A stretch of 64,000 nucleotides of DNA. Source: Dugong dugon. Lineage: Eukaryota > Chordata > Mammalia > Sirenia > Dugongidae. Positions 25,498-37,145 of this stretch are shown here, one piece after another (positions within the stretch are counted from its first letter, which is position 1; each line of letters starts with the position of its first letter). The DNA lies in NCBI GenBank assembly GCA_030035585.1, contig CM057467.1, positions 70,606,941 to 70,670,940 of the forward strand, read 5' to 3'. A program made the position numbers and the translations under genes. The notes under the pieces were generated by a model. That model was given only the letters and a program-made list of their open reading frames with translations. It searched no databases and was not told where the DNA came from.

Positions 25498-25515
25498 CAG
25501 GGTGCATTGTGGGAA
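25498..25515 (-). promoter_or_regulatory. ZNF143 (Staf)-type binding motif
   Basis: On the minus strand the site reads TTCCCACAATGCACCCTG, which keeps the CCCA-NN-ATGC core of ZNF143 sites and agrees with most positions of the long Staf consensus as I recall it. It is about 290 bp before the THAP12 start codon, a usual distance for ZNF143 in CpG-island promoters. The overlap with a GTGGGAA sequence also allows an RBPJ-like reading. Confidence 0.5.
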
Positions 25516-25801
25516 GGAGGCGGCAGCGTCCCGGGCGGGCGGGAGGTGCACCAGCGGCGGCGGCGGCGGTAAATCCTCCCGGCCGCTCACAGCACTGTGG
25601 AGCCGCGTCTCCAGCCCAGCCTCGGACCGCGGCGCCCCTCCTGCCCCTCGCGGCTTCTCGTCCGCCCGCCCCTTCCCTCGGCGCGCCGGCCTTACCGAGC
25701 CGGCCGGCCGGCCTGGCTCCCCTCCCCGGCCCCGACGGGCGGGCGGGCTGCCCTGAGGAGACGGGGAGGGGAGAGCTGGGCCGGCCGGCGGGCGGGCTAC
25801 G

Positions 25802-25890
25802 ATGCCGAACTTCTGCGCTGCCCCCAACTGCACGCGGAAGAGCACACAGTCCGACTTGGCCTTCTTCAGGTTCCCGCGGGATCCAGCCAG
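25802..25890 (+). CDS. THAP12: THAP12 coding exon 1
   Basis: First coding exon, residues 1-29 and two bases of codon 30. The ATG has A at -3 and begins the THAP-domain sequence MPNFCAAPNC, which is why this start is chosen. Zinc ligands Cys5 and Cys10 of the C2CH finger are here, as are the conserved Phe24-Pro25. The exon ends CCAG followed by GTAAGC, a strong donor, in phase 2. Intron 1 runs 25891-32747 (6.9 kb). The gene product (THAP12, also PRKRIR, DAP4 or P52rIPK) was described as binding the PKR inhibitor P58IPK (DNAJC3) and thereby relieving inhibition of the interferon-induced kinase PKR. Confidence 0.95.
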
Positions 25891-26164
25891 GTAAGCGGCG
25901 GGCGCAGAGCTGGCAGTGCTGGCCCGCCTCCGCGGCGCTCGCTGCCAGCCGCTGGCCTGGGGCAGGCTGCGGGCTGAGGGGGGCGTAGGAGGTCGGTGCA
26001 CCGGCGTCGACCCCCAACCTTGGACCCAGGTAGGGAACCGGCAGTAAGCAGAGGGCAGGCGGGCGCCCCGGACCTTGGAGCACGTGCGCCAGCGGGGGTT
26101 CGGCGTGGAGGGGACCACCCGAAATAAGAGGCATCTGGGCCGGCGTGCGGAGTCAGGATAACAT

Positions 26165-26900
26165 GGCTGTCTCCCTGGTTAACTTGCTGTGTGACCTCGG
26201 GCAAGTCGTTTTTCCTCTCTGGGCTTTATAGTTTTCTCAGCTGTCAAAAGAGGGCCTTAGACTATGGTTGCGGTCGCCGGGGCCCACCCCTCTCCTTGCC
26301 ACCACCCCCTGGACAGTGTTTCTGTTTGGAGTCCAGCCACCTACTCTGATCTCAAGTCAAGTCAGAACTACTCCTTTCTCCGGACTTGTCAAAGCACGGT
26401 TAAATTCTGGCTCTGACCGTTACATTATCTCACCAGGTTATTAGGGGGATGACGGGTTTACTCCCGAGTACATGGGAATTGGTATGGAAACCTCTTCCTT
26501 GGGGAAACCCACACACTCTGACTCATATTTAGAGAGTGATCATGTAGGGAATGTGTTTGAAAGGCTGAGGTTATTTCATAGGGCTCTCTTGTTGATTCAT
26601 TCATTTAAAATCTGTGGACTGCTATATGCGGAGCATTGATGTTAGGACTGGGAATTCAGAGGTGAATGAGGCAGTGCCACTGCCTGCAGGAAGCTCACAG
26701 TCCAGTAGAGGAGATAGTATAAACAAGCAATTGTAATACAGCATACTATTTATTAGTTCAACAAATATTAATTGAAGGCCTACTATGTGATGAACATTGT
26801 TCTGAGGAGGGTGGGCTACAGATGAACAAACCGGACATAGTCCCTGCCCTCAAAGAGATTACGTTCTGGAGGGGGGAAATAGACAAATAATCAGAACCAG
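26165..26900 (+). repeat. MIR and L2/CR1-like fragments at the start of THAP12 intron 1
   Basis: A MIR piece (TTAACTTGCTGTGTGACCTCGGGCAAGTCG) lies at 26175-26275 immediately outside the CpG island. Two related old LINE fragments follow at about 26590-26740 (GAGCATTGATGTTAGGACTGGGAATTCAGAGGTGAATGAGGCAG) and 26750-26900 (AAGGCCTACTATGTGATGAACATTGTTCTG, ACATAGTCCCTGCCCTCAAAGAG). The two carry the same part of the same type of repeat, so they are separate insertions or a duplication. Confidence 0.6.
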
Positions 26901-28960
26901 TATTTTCCAAATGACTAATACATGGTTTTACAAAGACATGCGTGGATGGAGTTTAATGTAACAGAGTATTAAAAAGCTCATTGATTTTGTTTTAGATTCC
27001 ATATTGCAATTAATCTAAGAAACTACTGCTTGTAGAGTTTTGGTATAGTATCAGAGAAGAACATCCCACAATTATATGGAAAAGGGAGGAGTATTTTAAT
27101 AGTTTGCTCAACTGCATATCAGTGTGAAGCCAGATTTTCTTCATATACTTCAACCAAACAACATACGTTAACAGATTAAATGAAGAAGCAGATGTGAGAC
27201 TCTCTCCTCTATTTAACCAGATATTAAAGAGATTTTTTAAAATGGAAAACAGTGCCATTCTTCTCACTAAATGTTTTCTGTTTGTTTTGGAAAAAATGTA
27301 AGTATTTTTAATTAAAATATTATTTATACTAACATGTAATGGAATTGTATTTTTGGTGAATTAATATTTTTAAAATTTCTGTTTTAATTTTTAATATAAT
27401 ATTGATAGGTAAAACCCACATAAATAAAATCTCTTTGGGGTCTTCAGTAATTTAAGCTTGTAAAGGGGTCCTGAGACTATAAAGTTTGATAATCATTGCT
27501 GTAAAATATGATCTTAAAGTGCTTTCATGTCATCTCATTTAATCTTCCAAACAATGCTGTTAATTATAATACTTCTTATATAACATATGCTATGTGCCAG
27601 TCACTGTTCCAGGTATTTTGTGTATATAATTTTATTTAACTCAATAAATTTTGGGGAGACCCTGCTTTGCAGATGACCAAAGCAGGCAAAGAAAGGATAA
27701 GTAACTTGTCCCATGTCCCACAGGAATATCTAAAACCCCAAGTAGGATATAATATGTAATGTATCCAGACTTATTTGACCATGGAACACTTTTTTTAATG
27801 AAACAATTCTTTGACTAATGTTCCTTGGAATCCATTTGTAGAAATGCAGTAGTAGGTGGCCATTGAAGGAAACATTTAAAAAAAAAAAAAAAAGTGGTCA
27901 CAAAGTAAGGTTGAATTGTGCTCAAAAGGCCATTAAGGACAGAAAAGTGATCATTGGATTTGGCAGAATGGAAGCCAGTAGTAATCTTGAGCAGTTTCAG
28001 TGAAGAAGAACAGAGCAAAAGCTTCCTTGGATTGAGTAAGGAGAGGATGTGAGATAAGGAAGTGTATACACTGAAAATGGACTCTTTAACTAGTTTTCTA
28101 TGGTCAGGGCCAATGGAGTTTTTGAGATGGGAGGTACTAGAGCATACTTATACTGATGGGAATAATCCATTAGGATAAATATAGGGTGTTCAGAGACCAT
28201 TTACAGAGAGGTAGAGAGGAGTCTTACCTACCTGGATGTATATGTGTCTGTATACACATAAATACACATATGAATCAAGAAAAGTTTCTCCCAAGAAATG
28301 ACATTTGAACTAGGATCTGAAGGCTGAGTTGGAGTTAACTATGCAAAGGAAGTGAGAAAATACACAAGAAGAGTATCTCAGACTGAATAAACAGCATGGG
28401 GAAAAGGCCCTATGATAGAATTGAGCACAATGCTGTCAAGAAACTGAAGGAAGGCATGTGAGGTGGTAAAGAGAGAGTGGAAGTGATATGAAGATGGAAA
28501 GGTAGATGAGGTCCAGATTGTACAGGGTCTCATAAGACATGTGAGGAGTTGGTTCTTTATCCTACGAGTAATGAGAAGCTACTGAAGGGTTTTAATTAAG
28601 CAAACAATGGCTTTTTTAAACATTCACTCTACAGTGTGAAGAAGGGATTAGAGAAAAACAAGAGACCAATTTGGAAGAGATTACAGGTAGACCCAGTGAA
28701 AAATACTGGTAACTTGGACCCCAAGGTATTAGTGATGGAGAAAAGTAAATGGATTCAGGGAGTCATTTCCATTCTACTAAGGAAAAGACCCCAACATCTG
28801 GAGTACAGGGAACAGAGCAATGACAGAGCTGGGAGAGGTAAAAAATTTGAAAGAGAAATTGATAAAAATTTGAGAAATAATGCCATGAATATATATGTAC
28901 TTATATAAGTATAAACACATGCGTGTATATATAAAGACTATTGTGGTTACATATGATTTG
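26901..28960. other. THAP12 intron 1, mostly unassigned; MIR and old LINE scraps
   Basis: A MIR is readable at about 27565-27725 (GCTATGTGCCAGTCACTGTTCCAGG, TTTGCAGATGACCAAAGCAGG). At about 28310-28620 lies an old LINE-like repeat (CAGATTGTACAGGGTCTCATAAGACATG, AATGAGAAGCTACTGAAGGGTTTTAATTAAGC); a related one is at 41720-41960. The remainder is AT-rich without clear family signature. Confidence 0.5.
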
Positions 28961-28964
28961 TATA

Positions 28965-31175
28965 ACTTATTGAGATAAAACATACACACAAGATCACAAA
29001 TTATAAGTGTACAGCTTGTTGAATTTTCAGTGACATGTCCGTGAAACCCACCCAGATTTTTAAAAAAACAGCATCCCAGACTCCCTCCATGGCCCTCCCA
29101 TTCATTATCCCACTCTCCCCAATGGCAGCCACTGTCTGACTTCACACATCTTAGTTGTTTTTTTTTGAGCGGGGGGAGGATGGGCAGTAGAGTTGGGGGG
29201 AAGCTTTTTTAGTGATATGTAGCATACATAAAGAAAAGTGCAAAAATGGTAGTCTAGAGCTTGATGAGTTTTTACAAAGTGAACATACCCAAGTAATGTT
29301 TAAGATATAGCACATTACCAGCACCTTAGAAGTCTCCTTTGTGCCTACTCCCAGTTGTTACCCCTCTCCAAAGGTGTCCACTGTGTCAGGGGTCCCCAAG
29401 ATCACCCCCATATTGGGAGACTCACTAGGGAACTCTCAAGACTCAGCATATGGTTGTATTCATGGCTAAGATTTATTACAGTGATATAGTAAGGATACAC
29501 ATCTGGATAATAAGGGAAGAAGACAGGCAGAGAGAGCCTGGAGGATCCATGTGCAGGCTTACTTATACTCTCCCTTTCATGAGGGATCACACAGAGTCCA
29601 CTCTTCCCCAGCACTGAAAATGCAGCAGCGTGTGTGCCATGTGTTTGCCCAGTGAAGCCCACTAGAGACTCAGTGCCTAAAGTTTTTACTGGGGGTTGTT
29701 CACGTAGGCTGTTCTCTGCCTAGCACATACTAAAATTCCAATCTCCTAGAAGGAAGGCAGGTGTTCAGCATAAATCATATTGTTTGCACAAACAGTCTAG
29801 GCACAGTGAGCCATTCTTATCAGTTAGGGAGAGTTTTATATCAGCGTAGGGAGCTTTTTACCAACCAGGATCCCAGACGCCAGCCAAGAGCCAAACCTTA
29901 CAAGCAGACCCTTTTAAGGAGAGATTACTGTGTTAACTCTTTTCTGCATAATCACTACAGATGAGTTTTGCCTGTTCTTGAACTTAATATAAAAGGAATC
30001 ACACAGTGTGTATTTCTGGCTTCTTTAGCTCAACATTGTTTATGAGACGGTAGGTAGTTCACTCATTCCCATTGCCAAGCAGTATTCTGTTGAATGAATA
30101 TACCACAATTTATCCGTTCTACTGTTTATGGACAGAGTTGTTTCACCTTCTCCCCAACCTTTGGTATTGTCTCTTTTACAGTATAGTCATCTTGTGGGTA
30201 TGTAGTAATATCTTGTAGTTTTAATTACTATTTCCCTGATGACTAATGAGATTGAGCTTTTTTTTTTTTTTATTAAAATCTGTGTATTGGCCATTCAGAT
30301 AACCTTTTTGTGTAAGGTACCTGTTCAAGTCTCTTGCCCGTTTTTATGTAGAGTTGTCTGATTTATTTGTAGGAGTCCTTTGTATATATTTTCGGTATGA
30401 GTCCGTTGTTGATATATGTATAGCAAGTATCTTCTTACATTTTTGTGTATTGCCGTTTCATTTTCAAATGGTGTGTATTAATGAAGAAAAGTTATTAACT
30501 TTAGTCTGATTTATTCATCTTTTCCTTTAGAGTTGGTGCTTTCTCTTGCTCTCTTTAAGGAATCTTTGTTTAGTCCAAGGTCATGAAGATAGTCTTGTCT
30601 TTTTGAAGTTTTAATGTTTTACGTTTCATATTTAGATCTATAATCCACTTGGAATTTATATTTGTATATTTTTGTGTCAATATTTTTTTTTTTTTTTTAT
30701 GGATATCCAACTGACCCAGCAGCATTTATTGAAACAAATGTACATTGTTGGTCAATGCTACCTTTGGCTTAAGTAGCCATAACTCTTTATTTTGTTCCAC
30801 TGGCCTGTCTTCCCAACTTTTTTTTTTCCCCTCAAGGTTGGCTTGGCGATTCTTGGTCCTTTGAATTTCCATATAAAAAGTTTTAGAATCATCTTGCCAT
30901 CCATCTCTCTCTTTCTGTCTGTCTCTCCCTCACTCACACACACAGACACAAACACGGACTGACACACAAAAAGGACTTCTTGGGATTGTGGTTATATTGA
31001 ATCAGTAAATCAATTTGGGTGGAATTGATATCTTTAGAACTGGAATTCCAATCCATGAACTTCTATATCTCTCAGTTTATTTAAGTATCTCTCTTTCTCT
31101 TTTTTAGTAGAGGTCTTACACGTGTTTCACTAGATTTATTCCTAAGTATTTGGTATGGAAGTCATAAGTGTAGTT
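28965..31175 (-). mobile_element. Old L1, antisense, interrupted by an LTR
   Basis: Complement of L1 3' and ORF2 sequence runs from about 28970 to 29385 and resumes at about 29950 to 31175. Readable parts include TTGAGCTTTTTT...ATTGGCCATTCAGATAACC, GAGTTGTCTGATTTATTTGTAGGAG, AGAGTTGGTGCTTTCTC, CCAAGGTCATGAAGATAG, CCAACTGACCCAGCAGCATTTATTG and TTTATTCCTAAGTATTTGG. The frame is destroyed. It fills about a third of THAP12 intron 1, antisense to the gene. Confidence 0.8.
29387..29945 (-). mobile_element. ERVL-like solo LTR inside the antisense L1
   Basis: About 560 bp that interrupts the antisense L1. On the minus strand it ends in GGGGACCCCTGACACA and contains an AATAAA-type signal (complement of TTTATTACAG at 29472) about 80 bp before that end, which fits an LTR. 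The plus-strand text GTTTGCACAAACAGTCTAGGCACAGTGAGCC is characteristic of a widespread mammalian LTR whose subfamily I cannot name. No internal retroviral sequence is attached. Confidence 0.6.
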
Positions 31176-31844
31176 TTAAGAATTGGGCTCTCTGCCCAAT
31201 CAACACTTGATTGTTTGACTCTGAGTTGCTATTGGTATCAGAAAACTATTTTAGCTTAGTTCAGAGATGCTGTACAGTGTTCTGTGTGGAAAGTCTCCAG
31301 GAGATATAAGAATTAAAAAACAAACTTAACTGCAACAGCATGGCAAGTTATTTTATAGACAGATTTTATACTAAATTTTTGGATGTTGAAGCATGAGATA
31401 TTTATAACTATAATGCAAAACTGTGTAAAAATATGATTAAAATATGTACATCTTAGGCATCATTACTTCATTACTGCATTCAGGAATGTTTCGTGATCGA
31501 ATGAAATGTTGTACAGTTTGGGTGTGGTTTTAGTTTAGGTTTGAAACTCATGACATTTTACTATGGTTTTACATATTTAAGAGGAGAGACTGTTATCAGG
31601 GTGGTGTGTGTAGGGGTGGACAGTAATGTTAAGACATAAGAAAATATACTATGATGTAATTATAAAATGAATGTTTTCAGATTTGTGACACTCTATCCAT
31701 GGCAGGACTTTTATTCTTAGAAACTTGAGGAGTTAGGAAAAGATCTGGTTCTGACCTTTAGCAAATTACTTAACATTTCCGTACGTTGGTTTTTGCATGT
31801 GCAAAAGGAGGATAATAATAGTACCCACCTATGGAAAGAATTGA

Positions 31845-32048
31845 AAGGAGCCCTGGTGGCGCAGTGGTTAAGCATTTGGCTGCTAACTGAAAGGTTGGCA
31901 GTTCGAACCCACCCAGCGGCCCCATGGGATAAAGGCCTGGTGATCTGCTTCCGTAAAGATTACAGCCAAGAAAACCCTATGAGGCAGTTCTACTCTGTCA
32001 CATGAGGTCGCTATGAATTGGAATTGACTCAGTGGCACCCAACAGCAA
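31845..32048 (+). mobile_element. AfroSINE in THAP12 intron 1
   Basis: GAGCCCTGGTGGCGCAGTGG, GCTGCTAACTGAAAGGTTGGCAG, TTCGAACCCACCCAGCGG and the tail GTCGCTATGAATTGGAATTGACTCAGTGGCACC. Full length, sense to the gene. The flanks TGGAAAGAATT and TGGAAAAGACTT may be a decayed target duplication. Confidence 0.9.
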
Positions 32049-32464
32049 CGTGGAAAAGACTTAGAACAGTGGCTCATAGTAAGTGTTCAGTGAGCAGTAT
32101 TATTATTAGTTTTCCTGCAAGTATATAAGCACCAAGAGGGCATGGACTTTGTCTTGTTGCCTCCATATCTTCAACACCTACCACATTCTAGATTATGTAG
32201 TATTCGTGGAGCTTGCAGTCTAGTCTGTGAATATAATTGTAGATCATAAATCATGTTGATAATAAGGCAGATGAATACAACCTTCATCCTCCTATAAAAA
32301 ACTCATAGTTTGTATAAAACATGCACTTACTAATTTTCTACAATGACAGCATTCTTTCATATGCTTATTTAAGTTGAAATTCTGAAAGGAATATTAGGCC
32401 ATTGGTCCCATGGTTGTGCAACTTTTTGCTTGTACTGCCAATAATTGGGTCCTCTTGATAGAAT

Positions 32465-32610
32465 GTCCTGGGAGTTGGAAGATTCAGGTTTAAGTTCTGG
32501 TTTTGCTGCTGGTTTTGTACCTAATACCAAGCAATTTACTACTTAACCTTGTCTGTAATTGAATGGTTTGTGCTAAATGGTTTCTAAGTTCTCTTCCAAC
32601 TCTGATGTTG
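32465..32610 (+). repeat. MIR SINE
   Basis: GAGTTGGAAGATTCAGGTTTAAGTTCTGG and TGGTTTCTAAGTTCTCTTCCAACTCTGATG mark a MIR-type fragment just upstream of exon 2. It ends about 140 bp before the exon. Confidence 0.6.
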
Positions 32611-32747
32611 TTATTAATCAGCTTCTCCAAATTGTTATGTTCTTGGGGAACAGGAGGCAGAGACCCGTTGTTCATAATACGTATTTGCCTTCAAACTGAA
32701 TGCTAAAATGCTCATATTCCATGACCGTATTTTGGTTTTATTTATAG

Positions 32748-32868
32748 ATGCCAGAAGTGGGTGGAGAATTGTAGGAGAGCCGACTTAGAAGATAAAACAC
32801 CTGATCAGCTTAATAAACATTATCGGTTATGTGCCAAACACTTTGAGACCTCTATGATATGTAGAACT
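32748..32868 (+). CDS. THAP12: THAP12 coding exon 2
   Basis: Residues 30-70, joined to exon 1 through the split Arg30 codon (AG|A). The acceptor reads TTTATAG and the donor ACT|GTAAGTA. It completes the THAP finger: Trp34 in the conserved KW pair, Cys58 and His61 (LCAKHF) as the last two zinc ligands, with Cys5 and Cys10 from exon 1. Spacing of the ligands is typical of the C2CH THAP fold, a DNA-binding module that was originally shared with P-element transposase. The exon ends in phase 0. Confidence 0.95.
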
Positions 32869-34879
32869 GTAAGTAATAGGAGAGCTTCGTTTGTCTTTTC
32901 TCTTCTTTCTCTCTCACTTGCTCACTCAGTATCCGGTGGAAATGTAAATATTTATCTGTTAATGTTGGAAGGTATTCCTATATCCTGCCACATTTTTTTT
33001 TTAAGAAGACAAATTTGAGCTGAATAGTTATCTATTTTGTGCTTAAAAACCTGATTTTTGTTTACCTCCTTGTTCCTGATACCCCATTCCTACTCACCAG
33101 AAGTAATCAATTTTAAACTTCTTATGTAGCCTTCAGAAAATTTTAGATTATAAAAGTGTAAATTTATTTAAGGTAAATTTGTTGTTCTTATTTGGAGTAG
33201 TTTCTCTAAATCTTTTTTATGAGTGAAATCTTTATCTGAAGGTCTTTGTTTTCTTTTTTTTGTATTTTTTTTTTTTAATATTTAATGTTAGAACCAACCC
33301 TTAATTTTTATGTGCTGGATACTACAGCAGGGAACAAACCATATAGGTAATGTAAAAAAATTTTCCATTTATAATTTTACATCAAAACATGGGTTTCTCA
33401 GCGTGACTCCTACTAACTGTGTGAGCTTGACCAAGTCATTTCCCTTCTCTGGGCCCCAGTTTCTCATGAGGCCATTAGACCAGATAATTTCTGAGGTGTC
33501 TAAAATTTTTAATCCTCTGTGATTCTGTTATTGCTATGATTCATAAAAGGCACAAATAGGGCAGATTTGAATAAAATGAAGCAGACTTGAAACACTTTAA
33601 TAACGAGGCAGACATTTTTGTTAAACAAATTGTATATTCTTGTTTAGGAATATGTATCATCTCAGATGTTGGGATAGACATAAACTTGATTTGTAGAGGT
33701 ACACTATAGTATATGTTATGCAGCAATTTATTTTGATATTTTTTTCAGATACATTTTGCAGAGGCATCAGAAAACTAAAGAATGATTGGGTTATTTTATT
33801 TCTCAAAATTAATTGAAGCAGATACTTGTGAAGTCACTGGGAGGTGAGCCAATTCCGGTTCAACAATTTAATCACAAATATTTGAGGGATATTTTTGCCT
33901 TGCTTTGTTAAAAGGGAATAATGATCAACCAAAATAAGAGATTTCATATGTTCAAAAGGCAAGCTACTTTTATGCTCTTGAGATTAAGTAAAAATATCCC
34001 AAATTATATTTTAAATACACAAGCCATATGCATTTTTACATTTGTATCTTAGTAATAAGTATGCTCTCTTAATTAGATAATTTCAACCAGATTAATGTGA
34101 GAAATTTAAAATATAGTTCCCTCATATTCTTGTTTAGTCAGAGCATAGAACAGAAAGATGAGGTATTTTTGATTTTTTTTTTTTAATTTCCAAGTGATTC
34201 TTCAGTCTTGAGTAAATGAATCCAAATGTGGGAAAATGTTCTTTCTACACATGTAGAAGACGGTGCTGCTATTAAAACCTGGTTTATTTGATAGCTATAT
34301 CCAAATGTTGAAAAGTGTTTTTACTTCACTAGTTTGGTGTTTAAGATCTCATCAGTAACCATTCATGACTAGTTAAACCAAAGCCGAATACTTTATTATC
34401 TTTGATACTAGAGTAAGATCATTTTGAGCTGTATTTTAAACCTGAATTCAGCAATTAATGATTAAATCTTGATACTGAGTTAAAATTATCATTCATATCA
34501 GTTGAAGATAGCTTTTTTTATGTGCTACTTATAAATAAATATTTATTAAAAAAATCAAATGTTTTTCATTTATATATTCTATTTCCTGGTCTGCAATATC
34601 TTTGAGCCTTATTTGCAAATAGCAAATTAATTTGATTTGAATTTTTAAAATTCATTAGAATGTTTTATCCTTCTCCTTTTTAATAGTTGACAAAACATCA
34701 AGAGTTAACTGTGTGTGTTTGCTTATTTTTGAGACATTTGTACAGTGGGAAGGATCAGAAGCTTTGGGTATGATAGTTTTTATTCCCTTCAATGAGTGTG
34801 TCTCTGATCAGTCCCTGATTCAGACTTCCCAGTAGACTCAAAATCATTGGCCCAGTTCTAGAAGCTGAGTGTTATTAAG
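32869..34879. other. THAP12 intron 2, first part; one MIR
   Basis: A MIR fragment is readable at about 33390-33530 (GTGTGAGCTTGACCAAGTCATTTCCC, GGGCCCCAGTTTCTCATGAGG). The rest is AT-rich unique sequence with several T tracts and no supported frame. Confidence 0.5.
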
Positions 34880-34892
34880 AAATCAGATTTTC

Positions 34893-35353
34893 CAGGGATC
34901 ACAATAGAGGGTCCAGGACGGAGCTGGAGAAAACTACGGAACAAAATTCAAACTCACAAAAAAAAAAAAAAAGATCAGACTTACTGGTCTGATAGAGACT
35001 GGAGAAATTCGGAGAGTATGGCTTGCAGACACCCTTTTAACTCAGTATTAAAGTCACTCCTGATGTTCACCCTTCAGCTAAAGTTTAGACAGGCCTATAA
35101 AACAAACAATAACACATGTAGTTCAACCATGTATATGAGACTAAATGGGCACACCAGCCCAGGGACAAAGACGAGAAGGCAGAAGGGGACAGGAAAGCTG
35201 GACGAGTGGAAATGGGGAAACCAAGGTCAAGAAGGAAAGTGTTGACACATTGCGGGGTTGGCAACCAATGTCACAAAACAGTGTGTGTATTAATTGTTTA
35301 ATAACAAACTAATTTGTTCTGTAAACTTACACCTAAAGCACAATTAAAAAAAA
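34893..35353 (+). mobile_element. L1 3' UTR, copy D, with perfect target duplication
   Basis: A strongly 5'-truncated copy of the same L1 3' UTR as at 1-655, starting at the GGATCACAATAGAGGG-type position and ending in an A tract. It is bounded by identical 13-bp copies of AAATCAGATTTTC at 34880-34892 and 35354-35366. The intact duplication fixes both ends and shows a standard L1-driven insertion into THAP12 intron 2. It also shows what the L1 machinery leaves in this genome. Confidence 0.9.
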
Positions 35354-35546
35354 AAATCAGATTTTCTTCTTTGTGTTTTGTTTGAGGCATGCAATTCAAC
35401 TGGAAAATACTGAATCTAAATAGAAATTCTTCCCAATTGTGTTTAACAACTCTTTTGGTAAACCCAAGAAAATGTGTCCTGTTTAGCCAAATTAATTTAT
35501 TATTTGTAAATAAAGCTCAAAGATAGTGTGTTCTGTTTAGATATTT

Positions 35547-35753
35547 GGGGTCCCTTGGTGGGGTACGTGGTTAAGCACTTGACAGCTAGCCAAAAGATTG
35601 GCAGTTTGAACCCATCCAGAGGTGCCTTGGAAGACAGGCCTGGTGATCTGCTTCTGAAAGGTCACAGCCTTGAAAATGCTATGGAGCAGTTCTGCTCTGC
35701 ATACTTGGAATTGCCATGAGTCAAAATCGACTTAATGGCAACTGACAACAATA
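35547..35753 (+). mobile_element. AfroSINE in THAP12 intron 2, with perfect target duplication
   Basis: GGGGTCCCTTGGTGGGG head, CAAAAGATTGGCAGTTTGAACCC, GTGATCTGCTTCTGAAAGGTCACAGCC and tail TGAGTCAAAATCGACTTAATGGCAACTGACAACAATA. Identical 11-bp copies of TTTAGATATTT flank it at 35536-35546 and 35754-35764, which defines the boundaries. Confidence 0.92.
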
Positions 35754-35764
35754 TTTAGATATTT

Positions 35765-37037
35765 TCCCTTTGTATCTTCCAAATCTCCCTTCCCCAGGTG
35801 AAAAAATTTAGGAGTTATTATTCTTGTTTGGCATAGTCTTTGAACATGCTTTAATAGTCAGTTTTGAAATAATCACTGCTTCCTAAGAAGACTTCTTTAA
35901 ATGAAGTGTTGTTTGTCTTTAATCATTGAAAATTGAGGAAGAAATTAAAGGAACTGCTTCTTTGGACTAGCTCGGAGGAATGTAGTAGCAGTTATCCAAC
36001 TGTTTCTCTCTTTCTTAATAAACTTCTTGTCCCTACCTTGCCTCCTCGGGACTGGCTGTGGAAGACTGTCACCAACTAAGTACGCATAAGCTCCTAGCCA
36101 GATTGGATTAGGTAGAGAATGATCATCCTTCAAAGATAAGATCATTAGAACTGGAAGAGAATTTAGAAATACCTCCTTTACTGTTTGCAAAAATGTGATT
36201 GTGTATATCACTTCTGGTATGGGAGATGATTTCAGGTGGCACATGAATCAATTTTTATTTTAAGAAGTTCTGTAATACGTGTTAAAAATATAACTAGCCT
36301 ATCAAATCATTAACATTGCTTAAGACAATGTTAACTAAAAAAGTGAGTGGATTATCTAAAGGTACAGATGGTGGTATAACTGAAATGGCAAGCATTATGA
36401 TCATTAGTATGTGAATAATTTCATTTTAGGAAATGGTGATCTAGTTCAGGGTTATTCAAAATGTGAAAGCGAGGTTCAAAAAGGGAAAATAATTTTGCCA
36501 GGGTCTCATAGTGAGTCACTGGTAGAGTTTGGACTAGTTCCTGAGTATCCTGGGTCCCAGTCTAATATTCTTTTCACTGTGCCTTGATGCTTCTCAGTAA
36601 TATTAGCAAAAGTGGAATGAACAGCACAGGTAAAAGAGGGAAGCATTAGTATAGAACATACAAGAGAGTAGATCATTTGGGGGACTTTTGTGCCTGCTGT
36701 AGATTTGATGAACTCATGGAAGGACAGAACAGATAAAAATAGCTGGGAGGCTGAATTAGAAATATATATATATGCGAAATACAAATACATTTTGTTTTTT
36801 ATGCCTACCATCAGTTCAGATCCTTGATTTATAATAGCAAGATTGCCAGGAGAGCAAATGCAAAAAATAGTTAGAAATAACAGGCTGACATGACTTGACA
36901 TCATCAAATTCTGCAAGTCTCTACATATTAGAGCTGGGGTTGAAAGAGTGCTAGGGAAATCATTCACGTGGAGTTTGATTTATATGTAATACATTCTTAG
37001 GGATCATCTCTTACTTACTAATACTTTTCTTTTTCAG
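35765..37037. other. THAP12 intron 2, last part
   Basis: A MIR-like fragment lies at about 36455-36620 (GCCAGGGTCTCATAGTGAGTCACTGG, CTTTTCACTGTGCCTTG). An antisense frame of 153 codons at 36506-36967 crosses it and has no recognisable domain. Otherwise unassigned, with the polypyrimidine tract and TTTTTCAG acceptor at the end. Confidence 0.5.
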
Positions 37038-37145
37038 AGTCCTTATAGGACAGTTCTTCGAGATAATGCTATACCAACAATATTTGATCTAACCAGTCAT
37101 CTGAACAATCCACATAGCAGACACAGAAAACGAATAAAAGAATTG
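37038..37145 (+). CDS. THAP12: THAP12 coding exon 3
   Basis: Residues 71-106, phase 0 at both ends, between acceptor TTTTTCAG and donor TTG|GTATGT. It carries the AIPTIF hexapeptide (residues 81-86), the version here of the AVPTIF box that closes the THAP domain and is needed for its fold. A basic stretch RHRKRIKEL (about 98-106) follows and could serve in nuclear import or DNA contact; that role is inferred. Confidence 0.95.

Larger units (their letters stand above)
25060..26150. promoter_or_regulatory. CpG island between GVQW3-like gene and THAP12; probable bidirectional promoter
   Basis: GC content and CpG frequency jump sharply here compared with the AT-rich surroundings. The island spans the first THAP12 exon and extends about 700 bp upstream towards the divergently oriented GVQW3-like frame, whose ATG is 1,038 bp from that of THAP12. 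There is no TATA box in an obvious position. It contains GC boxes (for example GGGGCGGGG at 25452-25460), an NRF1 site and a ZNF143-type site, all usual for housekeeping bidirectional promoters. A short (CGG)5 tract at 25555-25569 probably lies in the THAP12 5' UTR. Start sites cannot be fixed from sequence alone. Confidence 0.8.

Noticed and set aside
25225-26118. Minus-strand 297-codon frame and several long frames on both strands over the first THAP12 exon
   Set aside because: They arise from high GC content with few stop codons in the CpG island, are rich in Pro, Arg, Ala and Gly, have no domain, and are antisense to or out of frame with THAP12.
36506-36967. Minus-strand 153-codon frame in intron 2
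   Set aside because: Begins within unique AT-rich sequence and ends in a MIR-like remnant; no domain, and it is antisense to THAP12.
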